Shown here: in pieces, positions 1 through 5,117 of the stretch
Numbering within the stretch: position 1 is the stretch's first letter
Layout of the letters: each line of letters opens with the position of its first letter
Assembly (NCBI GenBank): GCA_018813405.1
Contig: JAHJBW010000179.1
Location: forward strand, 1-5,355
Reading direction: 5' to 3'
Source: Candidatus Margulisiibacteriota bacterium
GTDB lineage: Bacteria; Margulisbacteria; WOR-1; XYC2-FULL-46-14; JAHJBW01
DNA length: 5,355 nucleotides
Notes under the pieces: generated by a model
What the model was told of the DNA's origin: nothing
Databases searched by the model: none
What the model saw: only the letters and a program-made list of their open reading frames with translations
Position numbers and translations under genes: made by a program

Positions 1-717
1 CGGCAAAGTACCCGGGACCAACCTTCTGTCTTTTACTTTTAAAGCTTTCCGGGCATCGCTTACCGGCATCCTGCCCAATCCCGCGCCTACAACCGCGGCC
101 GAAAGGCGCCGCACCATTCGGTACAAAAACCCGCTGCCCACAAAAGCAAATTCAAACGTTCGTCCAAAACCCTTGAATTTCCTTTCTTTTATTTCCGCTT
201 CAAATATCTTCCTGACAGTGTTCTCTTCTTTGCTTATCCGCGCCGTGAATGACCAAAAATCGTGTTCGCCGACCAGGCTGGCCATCGTTTCCTTCATTTC
301 CGCCAGGGAAAGGGGCCTTTTTTCGTGATAAACAAACCTTACAAGATTATACGGCACCCTGGCCCCGTTAAACACCGTATATACATATCTTTTTTGTTTG
401 GCCGATTTTCTGGCATGAAAACCATCCTCGACCTCCATTGCCTTTAGTGCCTGGATGTCTTTTGGCAAAAAAGCATTCAGGGCCTCCGGCATTTTTTCTG
501 CCGGGATCCTGGTCGTGGACCTGAAGTTAACTACCTGTCCCAGGGCATGTACGCCGGCATCGGTCCTGCCTGACCCGTACACCACTACTTCTTCCCCCGT
601 CAATTCTTTCAAAGATCTTTCAAGTTCGCCTTGAATGGTCCGCACTTCGGGCTGTCTGCTAAAACCATAGTATTCCGTACCATCGTACTGGACAACCAGC
701 CGAAAGTTTTTCTTCAT
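1..717 (-). CDS. truA: tRNA pseudouridine(38-40) synthase TruA, 3' end cut by window edge
   Basis: TruA converts uridines 38-40 of the tRNA anticodon arm to pseudouridine, in the cytoplasm. The gene was read by translating the reverse complement from the ATG at 717-715. It gives 239 codons with no stop before base 1. Conserved family motifs appear in order: QYDGTEYYGF near residues 10-19, TIQGELE near 27-33, GSGRTDAGVHA at 48-58 with the catalytic Asp at 53, FHARKSA at 100-106 followed by KRYVY, HDFWSFTA near 152-159, TVRKI near 167-171, and FLYRMVR at 197-203. The last visible residues, PGTLP, match the start of the usual terminal segment, so probably only a short tail is missing (family members are usually about 245-270 aa). 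The start overlaps the rplQ stop as ATGA, and no good Shine-Dalgarno sequence precedes it, so translation probably re-initiates after rplQ. The motif GFSRQP stands where GWQRQ or GFQ is more usual. Identification is secure. Confidence 0.96.
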   Translation of the reverse strand, partial: MKKNFRLVVQYDGTEYYGFSRQPEVRTIQGELERSLKELTGEEVVVYGSGRTDAGVHALGQVVNFRSTTRIPAEKMPEALNAFLPKDIQALKAMEVEDGFHARKSAKQKRYVYTVFNGARVPYNLVRFVYHEKRPLSLAEMKETMASLVGEHDFWSFTARISKEENTVRKIFEAEIKERKFKGFGRTFEFAFVGSGFLYRMVRRLSAAVVGAGLGRMPVSDARKALKVKDRRLVPGTLP

Positions 718-1064
718 ACCAGCTCAAGGACGCACATGGGAGTAGCATCCCCGCGCCTCAAGCCGATCCTGGTAATTCGAGTATATCCGCCCGGCCTGCC
801 TTCATAGCGGGTCTTGGCCATTTCGCATATTTTTCCAATAAGCTTCGCGTCCTTTATGACTCGGGCCATCATTCGGCGGTTATGCACCGAATCCTTTTTG
901 GCCTTCGAGATCAACCTGTCGCTTATCCTGCGCACCTGCTTGGCCCTGGTAACGGTCATCTTGATCTTTTCGTGCTCAAAAAGCGCCGTGGTCTGGGCGT
1001 AAAGCATGGCCAGACGCCCTTCGGTCGGCTTGTTAAGCTTTTTGATCTTTCTCTTATGCCTCAT
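714..1064 (-). CDS. rplQ: 50S ribosomal protein L17 (bL17)
   Basis: bL17 is a bacteria-specific protein of the large ribosomal subunit that sits near the peptide exit tunnel. The 116-residue product has the expected length for the short form. It shows the family landmarks: MRHK at the N-terminus, LFEHEKIKMTVTRAK near residues 28-42, RLISKAKK near 50-57, RYEGRPGGYTRI at 87-97, and the terminal block GDATPMCVLELV at 105-116. The ATG at 1064-1062 lies inside the last codons of rpoA, giving an 11-base overlap. A GAGG at 1074-1077, nine bases upstream, serves as ribosome binding site and is itself rpoA coding sequence. The stop TGA shares bases with the truA start. Residues 4-20 are more divergent from the usual sequence (which often contains GRKL-like residues) than the rest, but the fold-defining positions are kept. 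It is the normal last ribosomal gene of the alpha operon. Confidence 0.98.
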   Translation of the reverse strand: MRHKRKIKKLNKPTEGRLAMLYAQTTALFEHEKIKMTVTRAKQVRRISDRLISKAKKDSVHNRRMMARVIKDAKLIGKICEMAKTRYEGRPGGYTRITRIGLRRGDATPMCVLELV

Positions 1065-2007
1065 TCTTTGGTTCCTCGCCTCTTAGGGATATTTTATATT
1101 CGGCAAGCTTTTCCCTGACTTCGTCAAGGGATTTGGCGCCGAAATTCTTCAGCTTCATCATGTCCTCAAGAGAATAAGAGAGCAGTTCCCTGACAGTATT
1201 GATGTTCTCTTTCTTAAGGCAGTTCAACGACCTGGCCGAAAGCTCAAGGTCTTCCAGGCTCATCTCCAGCACGGACTGGGGGATCTCTTCTTTCCGCACC
1301 AATTCGGCCGGAATATCCCTTTCCCTGCCCAGGTTGACGAACAGGTCAATGTGGCCGGCCAGTACTTTAGCGGATTCCCTCATGGCTTCGTCCGGCTTTA
1401 TGGAGCCGTCGGTCCACACCTGAAGGGTCAGCCTGTCATAGTTGATCTCTTGTCCCACACGGGTTTCTTCGATGGAGATATTCACCTTTTTTACGGGAGT
1501 ATAGATGGAATCGATGGGAATAAAGCCCACCGGCAGATTGGCCTTTTTGTTCTTTTCCGAAGTTGAAAAGCCTTTTCCTTTTTCAACCATCATTTCTATC
1601 TTCAGCTTGCCCCCGTTGTCCAGGTTGGCAATAACTTTGTCGGGATTCACGATCTCTATTTCCGCGTCGTGTTCAATGTCGCCCGCTTTTATCTCGCCTT
1701 TTTTGCTGGCCTTTATATGGACCATCTTTGGCACATCCGAATGGCATCTGAACACTATCTCTTTAAGGTTCAAGATTATCTGAAGGGTATCCTCAACTAC
1801 TCCGGGTATGGTCGAGAACTCGTGGGTAACGCCGTCTATCTTGATAGATGTTATGGCCGCCCCCGGAAGGGAAGATAAAAGCACTCTTCTTAAAGAGTTC
1901 CCCAAAGTCGCTCCGTATCCCCGCTCTAAGGGTTCCACCACAAATCTTCCGTATCCGGAAGATTCTTCTTCGTACCGAACCCATGGCTTTTCTCCAAGCA
2001 TTATCAT
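1054..2007 (-). CDS. rpoA: DNA-directed RNA polymerase subunit alpha
   Basis: The alpha subunit forms the homodimer on which beta and beta' assemble. Its C-terminal domain binds UP-element DNA and activators. The product is 317 residues, a normal length. The N-terminal assembly domain covers about 1-235, with ERGYGATLGNSLRRVLLSS at 28-46, VTHEFSTIPGVVEDT at 60-74 and LTLQVWTDGSIKPDEA at 193-208. A linker follows, then the C-terminal domain at about 248-305. There ARSLNCLKKE places Arg259, Asn262, Cys263 and Lys265 at the positions that contact DNA in E. coli (R265, N268, C269, K271), and NFGAKSL supplies Gly290, Lys292 and Ser293. The ATG at 2007 has GGGAGG seven bases upstream. A second ATG two codons later would be spaced worse, so I keep the first. 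The 16-base gap to rpsD is the largest in the window. The 3' end runs 11 bases into rplQ. Nothing suggests truncation or transfer. Confidence 0.99.
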   Translation of the reverse strand: MIMLGEKPWVRYEEESSGYGRFVVEPLERGYGATLGNSLRRVLLSSLPGAAITSIKIDGVTHEFSTIPGVVEDTLQIILNLKEIVFRCHSDVPKMVHIKASKKGEIKAGDIEHDAEIEIVNPDKVIANLDNGGKLKIEMMVEKGKGFSTSEKNKKANLPVGFIPIDSIYTPVKKVNISIEETRVGQEINYDRLTLQVWTDGSIKPDEAMRESAKVLAGHIDLFVNLGRERDIPAELVRKEEIPQSVLEMSLEDLELSARSLNCLKKENINTVRELLSYSLEDMMKLKNFGAKSLDEVREKLAEYKISLRGEEPKNEA

Positions 2008-2014
2008 TTATTTT

Positions 2015-2020
2015 CCTCCC
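2015..2020 (-). promoter_or_regulatory. Ribosome binding site of rpoA
   Basis: GGGAGG on the minus strand lies seven bases before the rpoA ATG. It sits in the 16-base rpsD-rpoA gap, so unlike most ribosome binding sites in this operon it is not buried in the preceding gene. It supports the first of the two closely spaced in-frame ATGs as the start. Confidence 0.85.
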
Positions 2021-2023
2021 TGT

Positions 2024-2638
2024 TTATTGCGAATAATACTCGACTATCAATGAATATTCTATACCCGAACCGACAGCATCCTCGCCGCCGGGCACTCGAG
2101 AAAGTTTGCCTTCCAAGCTATTCTCGTCAAGAAGCAGCCAGGCAGGAGGATTGAAATCCTTGAGCCTGTCCCTGACCCTGTCAAGCTTTTTCGGGGCCAA
2201 AGCTATGGCTTCCTCGGCCTTGCACTGGTAGGAAGGTATGTTGACCTTTTTGCCGTTGACCCTGACATGGCCGTGGCGGACCATTTGTCTGGCCTCCCTG
2301 CGGCTTTGCCCGTATCCCAGCCTGAAAACCACATTGTCCAGCCTTCTTTCCAGCAATTCAAAAAGTATGTCGCCGGTGACGCCGCGCTTGCGGACAGCCG
2401 TAGCGAACAGGCTGCTGAACTGCCTCTCGGAAAGACCATAGGTCCTGCGGGCCTTTTGCTTTTCCCTCATTCGCCTGCCGTATTCTGTGGGCCTGGAAGG
2501 CGCCGCGCCGTGCTGCCCAGGAGGATAGTTCCTTGATTCGAAAGAACATTTCGGGCTGCTGCAGCGGTCACCCTTTAAGAACAACTTCTGTCGTTCCCTC
2601 CTGCATAACTTACATGCTGCTCTGTTGTCTTTAGCCAA
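2024..2638 (-). CDS. rpsD: 30S ribosomal protein S4 (uS4), TTG start
   Basis: uS4 is a primary 16S rRNA-binding protein that starts assembly of the 30S body. In several bacteria it also represses translation of its own operon. The 204-residue product has a zinc-ribbon N-terminus of the C+ type, with Cys9, Cys12, Cys26 and Cys31. It then shows NYPPGQHG at 37-44, YGLSERQF at 67-74, and an S4 RNA-binding domain at about 98-160, including RRLDNVVFRLGYG and RHGHVRVNGKKV. The C-terminus is IEYSLIVEYYSQ. The start codon is TTG at 2638-2636. It is the only possible start at the correct N-terminus, because the in-frame codons just upstream are GTT and then the rpsK stop TAA, and the next internal Met is residue 57, far past the zinc ligands. 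A full AAGGAGG lies nine bases upstream, inside rpsK. The stop is TAA, followed by a 16-base gap to rpoA. Identity is certain; the TTG start is strongly supported. Confidence 0.98.
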   Translation of the reverse strand: MAKDNRAACKLCRRERQKLFLKGDRCSSPKCSFESRNYPPGQHGAAPSRPTEYGRRMREKQKARRTYGLSERQFSSLFATAVRKRGVTGDILFELLERRLDNVVFRLGYGQSRREARQMVRHGHVRVNGKKVNIPSYQCKAEEAIALAPKKLDRVRDRLKDFNPPAWLLLDENSLEGKLSRVPGGEDAVGSGIEYSLIVEYYSQ

Positions 2639-2641
2639 AAC

Positions 2642-3025
2642 TTACACCCTCCTTCTCTTCTTAGGACGGCAGCCATTGTGAGGAATGGGCGTCACATCCT
2701 TTATTGAATTTATGCCAAGACCGGCCGCCTGCAAGGCCCTGATGGCGGTTTCCCTTCCGGCTCCCGGCCCTTTCACGAAAACATCAACTTCCATGACGCC
2801 AGCCTCTCTTGCCGCGCGGCCGGCGGTTTCGGCTGCCAGCTGCGCCGCGAAAGGAGTACCTTTTTTGGTGCCCTTAAAACCTACCGCCCCGGACGAAGAC
2901 GCGACAATGGCGCCTCCGGCTGGATCGGTGATAGTGATGATGGTATTGTTGAAAGTGGCTTTGATATGGGCCACTCCCCTGCTGACCCCCCTGCGTTTAA
3001 TCTTGCCTTTTTTTATCTCAGCCAT
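2642..3025 (-). CDS. rpsK: 30S ribosomal protein S11 (uS11)
   Basis: uS11 lies on the platform of the small subunit, where it helps shape the E site and the mRNA exit region. The 127-residue product is the usual length. It contains GVAHIKATFNNTIITITD at 17-34, VGFKGTKKGTPFAAQLAAE near 48-66, the signature VKGPGAGRE at 84-92, and the basic C-terminus with DVTPIPHNGCRPKKRRRV at 110-127. Asn117-Gly118 corresponds to the Asn-Gly that becomes isoaspartate in E. coli S11; whether that happens here is unknown. The ATG follows the rpsM stop with no intervening base (TAAATG). Its ribosome binding site, GAGGAG, lies six bases upstream inside the last rpsM codons. The Arg codons at its own 3' end double as the ribosome binding site of rpsD. 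Standard alpha-operon position. Confidence 0.99.
   Translation of the reverse strand: MAEIKKGKIKRRGVSRGVAHIKATFNNTIITITDPAGGAIVASSSGAVGFKGTKKGTPFAAQLAAETAGRAAREAGVMEVDVFVKGPGAGRETAIRALQAAGLGINSIKDVTPIPHNGCRPKKRRRV
2648..2654 (-). promoter_or_regulatory. Ribosome binding site of rpsD, inside rpsK
   Basis: AAGGAGG on the minus strand is a complete anti-16S match. It is made by the last Arg codons of rpsK and sits nine bases before the TTG start of rpsD. It decides that start: the spacing is right and no other in-frame start exists between the rpsK stop and the conserved N-terminal residues. Confidence 0.9.
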
Positions 3026-3400
3026 TTATTTCTCCTCTTTCTTTCCCCTGCCAACGGTCTTGCGCTTTCCACGCCTGGTCCTGCCGTTGGTGCGAGTTCT
3101 CTGTCCCCTGGCAGGCAGGCCCTTCTTGTGCCTGATGCCGCGGTAGGCCCCTATGTCGATAAGCCTTTTAATGTCCATGGAAACCTCTTTTCTAAGGTCT
3201 CCTTCTACCACGACCTGCTTGAGGGCGTCCCTGAGCTTGACCACGTCAGACTCGGAAAGGTCCTTCACCTTAATGCTGCCATCAACACCGATCTTGTCCA
3301 ATATCACTTTACTGAGCGACCTTCCTATGCCGTAAATGTAGGTCAGCCCTATCTCTATCCTTTTATTCGCGGGTAAATCTACCCCTGCAAGTCTCGCCAT
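3026..3400 (-). CDS. rpsM: 30S ribosomal protein S13 (uS13)
   Basis: uS13 sits at the head of the small subunit. It contacts the P-site tRNA and forms intersubunit bridges with the large subunit. The 124-residue product starts MARLAGVDLP and has the helix-two-turns-helix RNA-binding core with YIYGIGRSLS at 21-30. It ends with the conserved RGIRHKKGLPARGQRTRTN at 87-105 and a basic, disordered tail to residue 124. The ATG at 3400-3398 is preceded by AGGAGG, five bases away, in the 13-base gap after rpmJ. In E. coli the leader in front of rpsM is the S4 repressor target; here the 13 bases leave no room for such a structure. The stop TAA directly abuts the rpsK ATG. No anomalies. Confidence 0.99.
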   Translation of the reverse strand: MARLAGVDLPANKRIEIGLTYIYGIGRSLSKVILDKIGVDGSIKVKDLSESDVVKLRDALKQVVVEGDLRKEVSMDIKRLIDIGAYRGIRHKKGLPARGQRTRTNGRTRRGKRKTVGRGKKEEK

Positions 3401-3413
3401 TTTTCCCTCCTAG

Positions 3414-3527
3414 TTAGCCTTGTCGTTGTTTATGTTTTGGATTGGCGCAAATGACCCTGATCCGCCCGTGCCTGCGGATTATTTTGCATTTGTCACAAAT
3501 CTTTTTTACTGACGGTCTGACTTTCAT
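3414..3527 (-). CDS. rpmJ: 50S ribosomal protein L36 (bL36), zinc-binding form
   Basis: bL36 is the smallest large-subunit protein and stabilises the 23S rRNA near its L6-binding region. Translating the minus strand from the ATG at 3527-3525 gives exactly 37 residues to TAA at 3416-3414, the canonical length. The start MKVRPSVKKIC and the end NPKHKQRQG are near-invariant family features. The zinc ribbon is complete, with Cys11, Cys14, Cys27 and His32, so this is the C+ paralogue. Its ribosome binding site, GAGG at 3536-3539, is formed by the last sense codons of infA and lies eight bases upstream. Five bases separate it from the infA stop and 13 from rpsM. The infA-rpmJ-rpsM arrangement is common in bacteria. 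The gene is easily missed because it is so short. Confidence 0.98.
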   Translation of the reverse strand: MKVRPSVKKICDKCKIIRRHGRIRVICANPKHKQRQG

Positions 3528-3532
3528 TTTTT

Positions 3533-3751
3533 TTACCTCAATCTATAGGTTATTCTTCCCCTGGTCAGGTCATAAGGGGAAAGCTCTACTTTGACCTTGT
3601 CCCCCGGCAATATGCGTATAAAATGCTTCCTGATCTTGCCGGAAACATGCGCCAGGATTATCTGTCCGGTCTCCACCCTGACACGGAACACCGCATTCGG
3701 CAAAGATTCGGTTATTTCACCTTCCAGCTCTATTACATCTTTTGAAGCCAT
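3533..3751 (-). CDS. infA: Translation initiation factor IF-1
   Basis: IF-1 binds the A site of the 30S subunit during initiation and works with IF-2 and IF-3. The 72-residue product is a single OB-fold (S1-like) domain of standard length. Hallmarks are DVIELEGEITESLPNA at 5-20, LAHVSGKIRKHFIRILPGDKVKVE at about 33-56, and SPYDLTRGRITYR at 58-70. The ATG at 3751-3749 lies inside the map reading frame, giving a 19-base overlap. A GGAG at 3760-3763, eight bases upstream, is also map coding sequence. The last codons, TTG AGG TAA, supply the ribosome binding site for rpmJ. In many Firmicutes a small KOW-domain gene separates map from infA; here there is none. Identification is secure. Confidence 0.99.
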   Translation of the reverse strand: MASKDVIELEGEITESLPNAVFRVRVETGQIILAHVSGKIRKHFIRILPGDKVKVELSPYDLTRGRITYRLR

Positions 3752-4488
3752 GTTAATATCTCCGCCTCTCCCTTTCTTACCAGTATGGTATGTTCAAAAT
3801 GGGCTGACAGGCTCCTGTCCTCCGTTATTATCGTCCACTTGTCTGCCAGCATCCTTATGTTGGAGCCGCCCACATTCAACATCGGCTCAATGGCCAGCAC
3901 CATGTTCTCTTTAAGCAAAGGGCCGTGTCCTGGTTCCCCAAAATTAGGTATCAACGGGTCTTCGTGCAACTCGATCCCGACACCGTGTCCATAAAGGTCG
4001 CGGACTACCGAGAATCCGTGCCTCTCCGCGACCTTTTCAATGGCCGCTGAAATATCTCCCAAATGGTTCCCGTCCCTGGCCTGCGTTATCCCCGCCGCCA
4101 GCGCTTCTTCGGTTGACTTCAGAAGCTTCCGGGTCTTTTTGGGTATTTCACCGACCGCAAAGGTCCTGGCCGCGTCACCGTAATAACCGTTGACCTTTGC
4201 TCCAATATCAAGTCCCAGGATATCTCCAGCTTTCAAGACCGCCCTGCCCGGAAGCCCGTGGACCACTTCGTGGTTCAGGGAGGTGCAGGTAGCGTACTTA
4301 TAACCGCGATACCCTATAAAGGCCGGCTCACCGCCGTTATCCCTTATGTACCCTTCTACAAATTTATCAAGTTCCCCGGTTGAAACTCCCGGCCCTATCC
4401 TGGTCTCAACCTCTCTCAAAGCCCCTGCCACTATCTGGCACGCAGACCTTATATTCTCGATCTGCTCAGGGGTTTTGACTATTATCAT
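3733..4488 (-). CDS. map: Methionine aminopeptidase, type I
   Basis: Map removes the initiator methionine from nascent proteins when the second residue is small. The 251-residue product is a type I (bacterial) pita-bread enzyme without the type II insert. All five metal ligands are visible: Asp94 in LGLDIGAKV, Asp105 in GYYGDAARTF, His168 in YGHGVG, Glu201 in AIEPML and Glu232 in FEHTI. The substrate-pocket histidines are His77 in NHEVVHGLP and His175 in ELHEDP. It starts with ATG at 4488-4486, overlapping the adk stop as ATGA. The only purine-rich stretch upstream is a G-run about four bases away, so coupling to adk is likely. The C-terminus, EILTWLQKM, runs a few residues past the common EILT ending and carries the infA start. 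Adk-map linkage next to secY is a widespread spc-operon arrangement. Confidence 0.98.
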   Translation of the reverse strand: MIIVKTPEQIENIRSACQIVAGALREVETRIGPGVSTGELDKFVEGYIRDNGGEPAFIGYRGYKYATCTSLNHEVVHGLPGRAVLKAGDILGLDIGAKVNGYYGDAARTFAVGEIPKKTRKLLKSTEEALAAGITQARDGNHLGDISAAIEKVAERHGFSVVRDLYGHGVGIELHEDPLIPNFGEPGHGPLLKENMVLAIEPMLNVGGSNIRMLADKWTIITEDRSLSAHFEHTILVRKGEAEILTWLQKM

Positions 4489-5117
4489 ACGCCCCCGATA
4501 GCGGTAACCAGTCGGCCAAAAACCTCGTCGATTCCGGCATTGGCGTCGATCCTTATAAGTTTTCCCTTGTAATGTTCCAGCAAGGGTATCGTGCTTTTCT
4601 CGTAAACTTCGAAACGCGTTTTCATTACTTCGGGATCATCGTCCTTCCGCTGATAAAGCTCGCCGCCGCAGCGGTCGCAGACATTTTCTTTTTTAGGAGG
4701 ATTATGTTTCAGGTGAAATACCGCCCCGCATTGCTTGCAGCTGCGCCTGTCTACGTTCCTTTTTACCACAGTCTCCAGCGGCACAGAAAAATAGACAACC
4801 TTGAAATCTTTGCCCGCCAACACATCGTCAAGCGCCGCGGCCTGCACCGATGAGCGGGGATAACCATCCAGTATGAAACCGACCTCGCAGTCCCGGCGGC
4901 CGATCCGCTCGGCGACTATCCTGTTGGTGACCTCGTCGGGCACAAGATTTCCGGCCTCAATATATCCCTTGACCAATTTGCCAAGCTCGCTTTCGTCCCT
5001 GACCGCTTCGCGAAAGATGTCGCCCACCGCTATATGCGGCAGTCCGTTGCGGTCGGCCAGTTTTTTTGCCTGGGTGCCCTTGCCAGAACCGGGCGCCCCC
5101 AAAAATATCAATATCAT
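4485..5117 (-). CDS. adk: Adenylate kinase, zinc-binding long-LID form
   Basis: Adk interconverts ATP plus AMP with two ADP in the cytoplasm. The 210-residue product has the P-loop GAPGSGKGT at 7-15, the NMP-binding region GDIFREAV at 32-39, LVPDEV at 58-63, DGYPRS at 84-89, and a long LID domain at about 120-160. The LID contains a zinc site with Cys127, Cys130, Cys147 and Cys150, followed by KDDDPEVMKTR at 158-168. Catalytic arginines Arg120, Arg124 and Arg168 are present. Asp123 stands where Gly is common in the GRR motif, which I take as harmless variation. The ATG at 5117-5115 overlaps the secY stop as ATGA, and GAGG about nine bases upstream is in secY coding sequence. Zinc-type LIDs are common in Gram-positive bacteria and many thermophiles and absent from E. 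coli Adk, which agrees with the non-proteobacterial gene order. Confidence 0.98.
   Translation of the reverse strand: MILIFLGAPGSGKGTQAKKLADRNGLPHIAVGDIFREAVRDESELGKLVKGYIEAGNLVPDEVTNRIVAERIGRRDCEVGFILDGYPRSSVQAAALDDVLAGKDFKVVYFSVPLETVVKRNVDRRSCKQCGAVFHLKHNPPKKENVCDRCGGELYQRKDDDPEVMKTRFEVYEKSTIPLLEHYKGKLIRIDANAGIDEVFGRLVTAIGGV

Noticed and set aside
1505..1783. Plus-strand Ser/Phe/Ile-rich open frame opposite rpoA that looks membrane-like
   Set aside because: The hydrophobic appearance comes from reverse-complementing Lys/Glu/Asp-rich rpoA codons. The rpoA frame is fully conserved here.
1999..2001. Second in-frame ATG as alternative rpoA start
   Set aside because: The first ATG at 2007 has the better seven-base spacing to GGGAGG; the second would be 13 bases away.
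2685..3146. Plus-strand open frame of 153 codons opposite rpsK and the end of rpsM
   Set aside because: It lies antisense to two certain ribosomal protein genes, has a low-complexity Pro/Ala/Leu/Ser composition typical of shadow frames, and has no recognisable domain.
2966..3376. Plus-strand open frame of 136 codons opposite rpsM
   Set aside because: Antisense to rpsM and overlapping another shadow frame; no recognisable family, so it is best explained by the codon use of the real gene.
5096..5107. GC-rich stretch next to a T-run on the minus strand, resembling an intrinsic terminator
   Set aside because: It is the start of adk, including the P-loop codons; the T-run lies upstream of the GC-rich part in transcription order, the wrong arrangement for a terminator.
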